From Gonatopus flavifemur (Eukaryota; Arthropoda; Insecta; Hymenoptera; Dryinidae): a stretch of DNA of 64,000 nucleotides. The translations under genes and the position numbers were made by a program. The stretch lies in contig JAFFJZ010000077.1 in NCBI GenBank assembly GCA_018340375.1, positions 186,001-250,000 on the forward strand. The letters run 5' to 3'. A model generated the notes under the pieces. It did no database searches and was not told where the DNA came from. It was given only the letters and a program-made list of their open reading frames with translations. Shown here piece by piece: positions 37,420 to 47,102 of the stretch. Positions within the stretch are counted from its first letter, which is position 1, and every line of letters starts with the position of its first letter.

Positions 37420-37934
37420 TTATTGGTGAGCAGGAATTATCTCAGGTATCCCATTGAAATAGCGGATAGTCCTTGAAGGGTCATTAAGATTCTTCAACTC
37501 TTCACGTAAGTTCGACAGATGATTCCGTTGCTTCAAGGTACGATTTCGCGATATTCTAATTGAACCATTGTACAACGATTCGTTACGAAGAATCTCAATG
37601 GGTATGTTCCGTGATGCGAATGTGACACAGATCGGACGAGTTTTCGAAGCATCCTTCTTTTTACCGATACGACGAATCTTCATATTGTCGTAAGTATCAG
37701 GTCTGATTTTTTGAAGAAGATCAGTAACTATAACATGATCAGGAGACCCATCCCTCGAAGATTCTTCAACGTTGAAGAGTAGAATGTTACATGCTCTTCG
37801 ATGTCGTTCATTCAGCTCATCTATCAAATCTTCCTCATTGTAGAAACCTTGTGAAGAAGAAGGGGCAGACGATTCCAAGGAGGATAATCTCGTGGATAAT
37901 TCCGCCACAGTGTTGGATAAAGAATTTATTCCTT
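37420..37934 (-). CDS. LINE ORF1 protein (5' end fused to hAT arm sequence)
   Basis: The open frame reaches up to 38,133, but everything beyond about 37,935 lies in the hAT inverted arm, so the true LINE part starts near INSLSNTVAELSTRLSSLES (coiled coil). It continues with CNILLFNVEE (RRM-like), IRRIGKKKDASKTRPICVTF, SIRISRNRTLKQRNHLSNLR, and ends at 37,420. It is the same protein type as the fragment at 1-903. Predicted role: RNA-binding chaperone of the LINE. Confidence 0.7.
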
Positions 37935-38694
37935 GATCAGGAAAAATTATTGAATCCACCGCAGGATATTCATCATAGATCCCCAAACTATCCGAGAATT
38001 TTTCAACCATAGATTGATTGACAATTCTGATGAAATTCATTGAAAAATTATCAAGATTTTGAAAAATTATCAAAAATGCGTAACTATCAGAAAATTTGTA
38101 TACAATACATATAGGTGTTCTTGAAAGCTGCATAATCAGTCATAAGAAGGATCAATAATCTTATGAAATTCACGAAAAATAAATAATAATTGAAAAATTA
38201 TTTACTTATATTAAATTTCATCCAATTGAATGATGGGATGCATCAACTCTATATTTTATCGTGATAATTTAATAATCAGTATTAAACTGGCTCTTTAATT
38301 GGGAAAAAACAAAAAAAAATATCGAAGGGCCCTGGCCGAGGATTGCCCGGGGCGGCGGGTAAGTCAGTTCGATACTGATTACAATAAAATTGTCGCTTGG
38401 GAAAGAAAAAGCGGTGAAACGTTTCGGTAAGTCGACCGCGTGGGCTTTAAACTTTCTCCGATCTTGCACGGAGTTGACCGATCGCAAAACATATTGAGAG
38501 GCCAAAGACCGCCGGATAGTTGGTTCTCTCTCGATTGTCCGAGCCGACTCGAAGTGACCCGACCGCTTCCAAATCACATGAACACGGGTATCAATGTGTG
38601 CGTGCACCCGGCTGGAGTGGTGGGGACGAGAAATGGTCCGATGGAGAGGGTAAATCGACTCGCTCGACCAAATGCTGGCATCACTGTACGCAGG

Positions 38695-38850
38695 CCTTAG
38701 TTTATCTACATTTCCAATGATCTGTTTCCCACATGAAACTTCGATTACGGCTTTGTTTCGATCCGTGAGTTGAATAATTCTATAGGGGCCAACGTAGGGA
38801 CTTTCCAATTTTCCACGCATGGGTTCTCCCAAAAATGACGATTCCAACCC
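38695..38850 (-). pseudogene. Errantivirus-like integrase C-terminal end
   Basis: A minus-strand frame with GKLESPYVGPYRIIQLTDRN and NVDKLRPAY is the C-terminal GPY/F-type module of Ty3/gypsy integrases. It ends at the hAT insertion; at the empty site (one TACGCAGG) the codon after the final tyrosine becomes a stop, so this was the end of pol. Upstream it meets a repeat at about 38,835. It belongs to the same minus-strand provirus as the env fragment at 33,005-33,407. Confidence 0.75.
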
Positions 38851-39210
38851 CATGAAGGGGTGAAGGATGAGTGAAGGACGCTTGACGCTTTCTGGTATAT
38901 GTTGATCGGTATCGAATCATGATCGATTAATGTATTTCGGTTCTTCAACGGCTCATGGAAAACAAATCAGACCTCTTTCCCATAAAAAATAATGATTTCA
39001 CCCCTATGAAGGGGTGATGGGTGAGTCGTGGATGCTCGAAGCTCTGATATATGTTGATAGGCATCGGATTGTTAATTTTAATCCTATCTTGGTCCTTCAG
39101 TCCCTCACGAAAAGTACTGACTCTTTTTTCGATCAAAATAATGATTTTACCCCCGTGAAGGGGTGGAGGGTAGGTCATAGACCCTCAAATCCTTGGGATT
39201 TTTTCGGAAA
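38830..39210. repeat. ~160-bp repeat with ACCCC..GAAGGGGTG dyads
   Basis: Three units, each centred on a short dyad (ACCCCATGAAGGGGTG at about 38,850, ACCCCTATGAAGGGGTG at 39,001, ACCCCCGTGAAGGGGTG at 39,152), followed by a shared downstream word ATATGTTGATMGGYATCG in two of them. No gene. Confidence 0.65.
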
Positions 39211-39320
39211 CACTGAAATGTTGAATCTGGATCGAGTCAGCACCCTCAATCTATCATACGAACCATCTAACTTGAATTTTCATGTCTCCCCCTCCCCCCA
39301 AAAAATCCTGACGAGATGAG

Positions 39321-39393
39321 GTGAAACAGGCTCCGGATTTGAACCCAGTGACTCCAAAAACCCAAGATGCACCTGGTCTGATCCGTTTCACCG
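39321..39393 (-). ncRNA. tRNA-like 73-nt fold (weak)
   Basis: On the minus strand a 73-nt stretch begins GGTGAAAC and ends GTTTCACC, a perfect 8-bp outer stem, with a B-box-like GGGTTCAAATCC at the expected place. D-arm and anticodon-arm pairing are poor and the A box is not recognisable, so it is at best a tRNA relic or SINE head. Confidence 0.2.
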
Positions 39394-41091
39394 GACACTT
39401 TTTTTGTGGTCCTGTGTTATTCCCGATAGCTGAATAGTTTGCTGATCAAAGCCAATAGTTGTCTGACGTATAGGTATCGAAATGACGAAAATATAAATTT
39501 TCATGTGAAAAATTAGTCAACTATCCGCGGTCTTCCCTACGATGATTGAATAGACCCATGCAAGAATCGGTTGTATGCTTGAAAACCTGAAAAAAGTATT
39601 GTCCAAGCCGTGACGTCACACGCCAAAATCGAAGGTTAGAATTTCGAAACAAAAAAATACCGAAAGATAGGGCTTGAAAAATCAATTTCAGTCTCTGTTT
39701 ATGAATTTTTCCTATGATCAATGATTTTCGAGAAAAAAAAATAAAAAGCCTTTTTTTTCAAGCCAAAATTCAATGTTTTTCAACATCAAACTCCATGTAA
39801 CCCGGTCATATTCAGATGTATCACAATGAATCTAACAAATTCTGATTCTTAAGACTCCCCCGAAGACGACAATGTTTGAAAAAATTGTAAAAGTTTTCAA
39901 CAAATCATTCATCTTTCAATCCGAAGTGGGAACCATGTTTCCTATGCTTTGTATCGAGCAAGTGGTGAGGGAAGTATGTAAGCTACAAAAAAATTCCAGC
40001 GAAAAGTACTCCAACAGTTTATGGACAAACTTTTTGGAAAGTTTTAGATCGATTGGACTATTGGTTCGCAAGATACAGCGACTATTTATCAGCGCGCAAC
40101 GGAAATTTGTCACGATTCTGCGTCGTTTATCAACTGAATATCAGGGGCGGAAGAAAGGACTGTATCCACTCAATTCTCCAACCTCAGTTTATGTTTTTCG
40201 GGTCAGGCAATTCGGTTATTAGATTATTTTTGCAAGATCCATTATCCATCTCATTTTTTTGTGAACAATTCCACTGTTCATAACGTTTTTATGAACTGTA
40301 AAGTAAACTTGTCCTGATAAATAAGTTTCTCGTCTTGTGAGAAAGAATTTTTGTACGAATATTCGTATCTTTCTATTTCTCAATTGACCGTTTCAATATA
40401 ATTATTATATTTGAGACAATATAATGATTATCTTTGAACAAACAGTTGAGATACTGAACAACGATCTGTACAAATTTTATCTTTCATAAGATGAGAAACT
40501 TTTACTTGTTCGAACAATTTTTTTTATTCAATCAATATTTTCTACATGAAAAGAATACACACTTTTGTTGTAGAAGAGAAGAACGTGAAGAATAGAAAAC
40601 ATATTTATTCATAGGGAACCAACCATCAAAACGTTCCACATTGATCTAAAAAAGTATCAAAATTCAAGTACCTCGATTTTATTGTATCATAATTTTGAAA
40701 GTTTTTGTGGTTCCCTTAGAACACTTCGCGAGTATTCTTCAAAAAATTCTATCCCTGCAGGCGACGAATAACGCAACAGCTTCCACAAGTCCTTTTATTT
40801 TTCGGAAAAATACCTATTGCTCCAGCCAACGTAGACTCTTCCAAATCCAACAACTTATGTGTTGTCTCAAAATGGAGTTTTTCAGGATTCACATCATCGT
40901 AAGTTTTATATACTATGATGATTCCATTAGGAGAATACTCAATAAGAAGTGTGTATTCTTTTCATGTAGAAAATATTGGTTGAATAAAAAAAATTGTTCG
41001 AACAAATGAAAGTTTCTTATCTTATGAAAAATAAATTCTGTGTAGATCGTTGTTCAATATCTCAATTGTTTATTTGAAGATAATCACTATA

Positions 41092-43163
41092 CAGAGTGTC
41101 CCATTTTAATCTGTCATTTAGAATATCTCGAAAACGAATAGACTCAGAAGAAAATGTTCCGGCAGAAAAATGTGAGAATCTGAGGGGGACATCCGATGGT
41201 AAACTTGGCTTTGACCTCAGATCCCACTTTCGAGGTCATTTTGAGGTCAACTCATGTTTTCCGAATGGAATCCCCTATCTCTTACTACCGGTTTAGATTC
41301 TACGCTAAAAACCAAGGAACTTTTGTCTCAAACGTTTTTTCGAAATCCCCATAGATAGCGCTCTAATTGATGAGAAAATGAGAATTCCCAAACCCTCGGA
41401 TTGTATTCTGTCTAACATAATGCTCAACTCTTGAGTGTTTCTCATCTCCCGGGAATTGCCGTCGGCATCAGCGTTACCCAATGTGCACCACGAGGAGGTT
41501 GCGCGATCGGACTCTACACATCATTGTGGCCCTGAAAAGGGCCGATTGTCCGAACTGGAGGTGTATCTTCGGGGACGCATTGGGCATTCAAAAGATGTTC
41601 AAAATGAGCGCCGCTTTGCCTTTGACAAAGCGCAATCCTTTTATGAAAGTTTTCTACAGTTGCTTGCAACGTAGCAGGTGTTATTGCTGTGCGTGCTCTT
41701 CTTATTCGATCTTCCATGTCATCGCGTGTTGTTGGAGGTTCACGGAATACAACATTTTTCATGTAACCCCACAAGAAAGAATCAGGCGACGTCAGATCTA
41801 GCGACCTAGGTCGCCATCGCACAGGTCCTCCACGGCCAATCCACCTTCTGGGAAACTTCTCGTCCAGAAATTTTCGAACAATTCGCATGTAATGAGGGGG
41901 TGCTCTATCCTGTTGGAACCACATTCTTGATCTCTCGTCAAGACTTACGTCTTCCATAAGAGCAGGGAGTTCAAAATGCGAAAAACGAAGATACTCCGCG
42001 CCAGTCAGGTTTCCTAAAAAAAAATACGGCCCTATGATCCTGGAATCTACAATTCCGCACCAAACGTTCACACTCCAACGGTGTTGATGATGAATTGTAT
42101 GGACCCAGTAAGGATCCTGAGCACTCCAATAATGGCAATTGTGCCTATTGAGAATTCCAACATTGTGAAATATTGCCTCATCAGAGAACATAACGTGATG
42201 AAAGAAAGTAGGATCTTCTTCAATTCTCCGTTGGGCCCCCGTGCAAAAGTTCAATCTTGTTATAAAATCCTCAGCTGTTAGAGATTGCACCAAAGTGATA
42301 TGGTACGGATGATAATCCAACGATTTCAAGATACGCTGAGCTGTGGATCGAGGAATCTCGGTCATTCCCTCAATATCCCGAAGACTGATATGGGGATTAA
42401 TATGAATTAATGCCAGCACAGCCAGCGATCTCACATCAGGATCATTGTCATTCGCATAAACTTTCTTGTTCCTCTGTCGTTTGAGGAGACCTTGACGAGC
42501 ACGTTGTTCAAGAAATCGGATCGTAATGCGATTTGGACACCTTCGATCCGGAAAACGAGGTTGAAACGTTCTCACAGCTTCAACCTAATTTCCCCGTGCT
42601 TCACCAAGACACATCAAAACGTCAACAATATCGTTTGGCGCGTAATCAGACATGATATCTAGAAATGTGTTTCCTCCAAATGATAACAGAGAACTGAGCA
42701 GTTTGGGAATGCTAAATTTCTAAGGTATTCACACGTGAATCGAAACAATAACAATTTCCAAGAACAAAACCAAAACAAAACACAACCGACGGCAATTTCC
42801 GGGAGATGAGAAACACTCAAGAGTTGAGCATTATGTTAGACAGAATACAATCCGAGGGTGTGAGGATTCTCATTTTCTCATCAATTAGAGCGCCATCCAT
42901 GGGGATTTCGGAAAAACGTTTGGGACAAAAGTTCCTTGGTTTTTAGCGTAGAATCTAAACCGGTAGTGAAAAATAGGGGATTCCATTTGAAAAACATGAG
43001 TTGACCTCAAAATGACCTTGAAAGTGGGATCTGAGGTCCAAGCCAAGTTCACCATCGGATGTCCCCCTCAGATTCTCACATTTTTCTGCCGGAACATTTT
43101 CCTCTGAATCCATTCGTTTTCGAGATATTCGATGTGAGTGACAGATTAAAATGGGACACCCTG
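41092..43163 (-). mobile_element. DD41D mariner/Tc1-like element with ~380-bp TIRs
   Basis: Ends are CAGAGTGTCCCATTTTAATC and the complement of CAGGGTGTCCCATTTTAATC, with TA on both sides (41,090-41,091 and 43,164-43,165). The inverted repeats run about 380 bp (to about 41,470 and from about 42,780) and are about 95% alike. Length 2.07 kb. It sits in the right arm of the second palindrome. Confidence 0.9.
41514..42653 (-). pseudogene. DD41D transposase with one stop
   Basis: Apparent ATG at 42,653 (MSDYAPNDIVDVL); a TAG at 42,585-42,587 interrupts after about 22 codons, and the rest (42,575-41,514) is open for 353 codons. It has an N-terminal helix-turn-helix region, catalytic D132 in HVMFSDEAIF, D223 in MWFQQDRAPPHY and D265 in TSPDSFLWGY, with 41 residues between the last two, defining DD41D. 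WIGRGGP lies between them. The usual SPDLTPLD is changed to SLDLTSPD. By family it cuts and pastes at TA. The lone early stop suggests recent inactivation; an internal start at 42,575 would lose part of the DNA-binding domain. Confidence 0.88.
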
Positions 43164-43978
43164 TATTGATTCAAATATAATAATTATATTGAAACGACCA
43201 ATTGAGAAATAGAGAGATACGAATCTTCGTACGAAACTTCTTTCTCACAAGACGAGAAACTTCTTTTTCAGGGCAAGTTTTCTTCAAAGTTCATAAAAAC
43301 GTTATGAACAGTGCAATTGTTTGTGAAAAAGTAAGGTAGACAATGAATCTTGCAAAAATAATTTAATAATCGAATCGTCCGACCCAAAAAACATAAACTA
43401 AGGTTGGAGAATTGAGTGAATACAGTCCTTTCTTCCGCCCCTGATATTCAGTTGGTAAACGACGCAGAATCGAGACAAATTTCCGTTGCGCGCTGATGAA
43501 AGAATCACTAACCTGGCGAACCAATAGTCCAATCGATTTGAAACTTTCCAAAAAGTTTGTCCATACACTTGCGGAGAACTTTTCGCTGGAAGTTTTTTGT
43601 AGCTTATATACTTCCCTTACCACTTCTTTAATGCAAAGCATAGAAAATATGGTTTCCACTTCGGATTGAAACATTAATAATTTGTTAAAAACTTTTACAA
43701 TTTTTTCAAACATTGTCGTTTTCGGGGGAGTCTTACGAATCAGAATTCGTGAGATTTATTATACCGCATCGAAAAATGACCGAGTTACATGACGGAGTTG
43801 AATGTTGAAAAACATTGAATTTTGGCTTGGAAAAAAATGGCTTTTTATTTTTTTGTCTCGAGAATCATTGATCATAGAAAAAAATCGTAACTGGAGACTG
43901 AAATTGATTGTTCAAGCCCTATCTTCCAGAATTCTTTTTTTCGAAATTCCAATCTTTGAATTTGGCGTGTGACGTCAC

Positions 43979-44105
43979 CAGGGCTGTGGAGTCGGAATCG
44001 GGAGTCGAAGTCGGAGTCGAGGAGTCGTGGAATGATGGATGGAGTCGAAAGGGGAGTCGGAGTCGAATGTTATTTCATCGACTCCGACTCCACTTTCGAC
44101 TCCTT
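43979..44105. repeat. GTCGGAGTCG-rich inverted fragment
   Basis: It starts CAGGGCTGTGGAGTCGGA right after the palindrome's TGACGTCAC, followed by GGAGTCG repeats and the inverted GACTCCGACTCC. The start and the GGAGTCGGAGTCG words look like ends of a widespread hAT-like MITE type. The far end is not resolved. Confidence 0.5.
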
Positions 44106-44579
44106 ATAAAAAAAAGTTAGTTTTCATGAAAGTACGTTAGACAAATATTACGAGAACGTCCTGTAGTATATGAAAAGAACGTTTTCAGAACGTGTTTTGC
44201 TGCATTAGAAGTGAAAATGTTGTAAAAATATGTGCTTTTGGAGGTTAAGACTCGCAGAACCTAGGCTATGTTTTTAAAACATTCAGAGGACTTCGTGTGC
44301 TCTTTGGAATATATTTTCATTTCTTTGACTCATTTTTGAAAATACACATATTCAATCTTCTGATCATTCAATTGTAATAAATTCATATTACTGTCACGTC
44401 CAGAGATATTCGAAGAATATTCCTTCCAATGACAATGGCAAGGGAATTAATATAGAATATTGACACCTTAAAATATAAGTTCCCCTATTTTGTGTCATGG
44501 ACAAGGATGGGGAGAAACAGAGCAATTGGAGAAGGAAAGTCGAATAAAAACAATAAATTTGCAAAGAATACAATATTTA
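44106..44579. other. Unassigned AT-rich DNA
   Basis: No gene, repeat or inverted structure of note. It lies downstream of the small-protein pair, which ends at 44,580. Confidence 0.4.
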
Positions 44580-44972
44580 TTACATTAAAGATTTGAATAG
44601 GTCAATATATAATCGTTCGTTTTCTGTAAGAGATAACAAATCTAAATCAGAGTCAGAAATTTTAACGTAGTTTTCCATCACTTGGATACGAATTGAACAA
44701 TTGTAAAATTCCAATTTACGAGATTCGCAATTCCTACACCTATTGATTTGGTTGAACCTTCTGATTAACTTAATTCGGTAGTTCACCGACTTCTCAATTT
44801 TTGAATATAAATACTCTTGGAGTCTGTTGGATCTAGAGATATTTCTCTCGAGCGGTAGGCGAATATTGTACAATGTTTGGTTGTCTAATTCATTTTTCTT
44901 CAATAGGTTTTGGTTGAATTTAATTTTTTCATTTACAAAGATAAATCTCCTGAATATCTCTAAATCCGACAT
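44580..44972 (-). CDS. Small unknown protein, paralogue 1 (130 aa)
   Basis: Start ATG 44,972, open to the stop at 44,580. Basic, Asn/Leu-rich N-terminal two-thirds (MSDLEIFRRFIFVNEK, LYNIRLPLERNISRS), then RCRNCESRKLEFYNC, then an acidic tail ending LTENERLYIDLFKSL. The C-terminal 53 residues align without gaps to the neighbour at 44,997-45,364 (CRNC at the same place, LxENERLYI versus LTYEELMYI). It has three of the four cysteines of that paralogue's putative zinc knot (the fourth is I/R here). I do not recognise the family. Not obviously a transposon protein, and codon use is AT-rich like the surroundings. Confidence 0.55.
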   Translation of the reverse strand: MSDLEIFRRFIFVNEKIKFNQNLLKKNELDNQTLYNIRLPLERNISRSNRLQEYLYSKIEKSVNYRIKLIRRFNQINRCRNCESRKLEFYNCSIRIQVMENYVKISDSDLDLLSLTENERLYIDLFKSLM

Positions 44973-44996
44973 GGAGGAATAATTGAAAGAGAGAAT

Positions 44997-45364
44997 TCAA
45001 AACAGGGCTTTATTCACGTGAATGTACATCAATTCCTCATAGGTCAGATCTCTTTGTTCTAATTCATCACTATGGAGTTGGATATATTTATCGAGATGTT
45101 TCACACAACGTTTGCAATTAAAGAATTCAACTTTATTGATTTCACAATTCCTGCATTTGACTATTGATTCCTGTTCATCAATGGGTTTCGACTTCTCACT
45201 TCCTTTTTCTATGAGTAGTTCATTTAATTTCTCTTGTGCGTGCTTCAAATTCTTCCAGACATTGAATTGCTTCTTCAAATCTAATTTGTTTTCTAGTAGG
45301 ACTTTCTGTTTTATTTCAATAACACCTTTTCAATAATTTATTTTTTGTTCTATGTCAGTCATAT
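44997..45364 (-). pseudogene. Small unknown protein, paralogue 2 (stop near the N-terminus)
   Basis: ATG 45,364 gives MTDIEQKINY and then a TAA; the frame continues open from KGVIEIKQKV to 44,997. If read from the internal ATG at 45,278 it is 93 aa. It contains KCRNCEINKVEFFNCKRC, a C-x2-C-x9-C-x2-C pattern that could bind zinc, and a tail ELEQRDLTYEELMYI. It is a head-to-tail duplicate of paralogue 1, only 24 bp upstream of it on the minus strand. A TATA-like ATTATAAG lies about 45 bp before ATG 45,364. Function unknown; readthrough, decay or an alternative start are all possible. Confidence 0.5.
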
Positions 45365-45474
45365 TTCACCAGTGTACATGTATTGACCTCATCTTATAAT
45401 ATCAGGGTTATCGGGTCTTCCAATTTGAACTTGCAAGAAAAATGATTCATTACAAGTGTTAAATTTGGAATATT

Positions 45475-45775
45475 ATGATCATTTATGGAATCCTCAACCA
45501 ATGATGTTTTCCATAAACAATCAACATAAACAAATTTATTAATACTTGTGGGATTCTCAACCAATGATGTTTCCCACAAATATCAATTTAATAAATTGAT
45601 TGATGCTTGTGAAATCCTCAACCAATGATGCTTTTCGCAAGTATTAATTGGATAGGTTCATTAACATTTGTGAAATTCTCAACCAATGATGTTTTTCACG
45701 AAGGTTAATTTAACTGTCTCCAATTAATATTTGTGAAATTCTCAACCAATGATGTTTTCCACAAACCATTAATCT
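45475..45775. repeat. Interspersed ~38-bp hairpin-like repeats (five copies, ~61-bp period)
   Basis: The core TCAACCAATGATG occurs at 45,494, 45,553, 45,618, 45,679 and 45,741. Each copy is flanked by complementary words (TTGTGAAA and TTTCCACAA), so each can form a short hairpin. Copies are separated by about 25 bp of AT-rich, poorly conserved sequence. It lies between the small-protein pair and the provirus. Confidence 0.75.
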
Positions 45776-45897
45776 AACGACGATGTCATCTAGGTAGACA
45801 AACAATTCTACCCTTTGGAGGCCTGTAAGGATGTTGTCCATGAGTCTCTGGAAGGTAGCGGGTGCGTTCTTCAACCCAAAATGCATCCGTGCATATA
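45776..45897 (-). pseudogene. Inverted ~120-bp reverse-transcriptase fragment
   Basis: The minus strand reads [18 protein letters not shown] and FVYLDDIVV, the Ty3/gypsy RT catalytic region, almost identical to the plus-strand copy at about 54,040-54,155. It ends abruptly at both sides: at 45,897 it meets the gag reading frame of the provirus. It marks an inversion or template-switch junction at the provirus 5' end. Confidence 0.85.
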
Positions 45898-47102
45898 CTC
45901 TACTTCGACGGGTATAATTTACCGGTCGGAAATTTCGCCCAAGACGTACAAAACGGCTTGTCCCAGATACCACGAGGACGCGAACAGAATTTCTTAAAGA
46001 GCGTCCTGGCCAAACTTAAGGGAGAAGCGCGTCAACGAGTGGCAGGGCTCCAGTTCGCTACTACTGATGCCCTTGTTACTCGTTTAAAGTCCGAATTTGC
46101 TCCCCGACGGAATTTCGATCTTTTCCATCGGGAATTGATGAATCTACGCATGTTCAGGAGTGAGCCAGTGGCTCGATATGCCGCCCGAACAAACGCTTTA
46201 GTCCGAGGCGCTTTAAACGCCCCTAAAGAGTCGCGTGGCGCAGAACCCAGTCAGGACACCCGCGATTTAATAGAAAGCTCAGACTTGCGCTCCTTTCTAA
46301 ACGGTCTGGCACCCGAAATGGAAGCCAGGATGTCCCCTACACGTCCCAAAACCTTAGGGGAAGCGATTAACCTTGCGAGGGACGTCGAATTCGAGCTCAA
46401 AGTAGAGCTCGGGTCTCAGAGCCTAGCCGTTATGAGCCGCGTGAATCGCACCATCCTGCGCGCTCATACTACACAGAGAATCGAGACTATTTTAATCCCC
46501 CTTTTTCCTCTTACCCCGAGCATTTCGACCCCAGGTACGAACCCTTGTTCGCCCCTAGGCCTCCAAGATATTACCCAAGCTCCTCAAGCAATTATCACCC
46601 GGAATTGGGCCGAGTGGAAAGAGGAGCGATTCCTAGGACCCCTGATCAACCACGCTTGGCTACCAACTATCGCAGTCAATCGCCTTCCAGGGACCTTCTT
46701 GATTTCGCCCAACCAGGATTTTCAGGCTCTCAAGCCCCCAGAATTCGAATTGCCCAGCGCTCACCCGAAAGACCTAAGTCGCCCACGAACCCCAGACCGG
46801 ACCGTGAGTTTACTGTCCGCAATACCCAAGACTACCGTTGCTACAAGTGCGGAAAAATGGGTCACTTCGCGTCTGCCCATAGAAGTCCGCGAAATAGCCC
46901 AAATAGGTCCCCTTCTCCAGCCTTCAAGAATGGAGACGCCATTTCTTCTCGTCCTCAGGAGTCTTCAAACTCCAAGGGAGCTCAATCGATCGGTGCAAGA
47001 GCGAGCAACCCTTTTCCCGAACAGCACCGAAAAACCGTCAGGTTTTCGGAAGCACAAAATTTGGGCGGTGGCTCAACAAGTCTACCGGACCCCCGTCAGT
47101 GA
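45862..47102 (+). pseudogene. Errantivirus-like gag
   Basis: The frame from 45,862 (real gag sequence from about 45,900, [17 protein letters not shown]) contains a capsid-like segment (FHRELMNLRMFRSEPVARYA) up to about 46,430. There the coding frame shifts; the 46,545-47,102 frame carries a proline/serine/arginine-rich nucleocapsid with one zinc knuckle CYKCGKMGHFASAH (46,839-46,880), where the last cysteine of CCHC is replaced by H. The 5' end, including the natural start and 5' LTR, is missing, replaced by the inverted RT fragment. It would form the particle shell; here it is broken by at least one frameshift. Confidence 0.8.

Larger units (their letters stand above)
35270..37934 (-). mobile_element. 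LINE (Jockey/CR1-like), internally deleted, inserted in the hAT element
   Basis: On the minus strand: ORF1, endonuclease, remains of the RT ORF, then a tail of (AAAT)n-like repeats at 35,280-35,310. The 5' end is where the hAT arm stops (about 37,934), suggesting the LINE landed there and is 5'-truncated. The 3' sequence has the word ACCAGAGGGTCTTTTATACC before the repeat tail. Confidence 0.75.
33448..38686. mobile_element. hAT-type element, 5.24 kb, non-autonomous, with ~750-bp TIRs
   Basis: Ends are CAGTGATGCCAGCATTTGG at 33,448 and its complement at 38,686. A perfect 8-bp target duplication TACGCAGG (33,440-33,447 and 38,687-38,694) is the hAT hallmark. Inverted arms are 33,448 to about 34,196 and about 37,935 to 38,686 (sum 72,134). 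No hAT transposase lies inside. The interior holds a 142-bp tandem array and an inserted LINE. The element interrupts a minus-strand errantivirus between the integrase end and the env start, right at the pol stop codon. Confidence 0.88.
39611..43977. mobile_element. Second large palindromic (fold-back) element, split by a mariner-like element
   Basis: Both ends start TGACGTCACACGCC. The arms are 39,611 to about 40,571, and 40,940-41,091 plus 43,164-43,977 once the 41,092-43,163 insertion is removed; the loop is about 370 bp. Arms are roughly 85-90% alike by eye, so this is much older than the 6.5-9.2 kb palindrome. About 230 bp of the arm (AGGGCTTGAAAAATCAAT to CCCGAAGACGACAATG) resembles the arm of that palindrome, so the two look like one family. 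The mirrored 116-codon frames (39,872-40,222 plus; 43,363-43,713 minus) are similar to each other but match no family I recognise. Confidence 0.8.

Noticed and set aside
39872..43713. Paired 116-codon frames in the arms of the second palindrome as a real gene
   Set aside because: Similarity between them is explained by the inverted duplication; substitutions do not clearly favour the protein, so not called as CDS.
45475..45775. CRISPR-like look of evenly spaced repeats with variable spacers
   Set aside because: The surroundings are eukaryotic TE DNA, there are no cas genes, and spacers are short AT-rich decayed repeat sequence.
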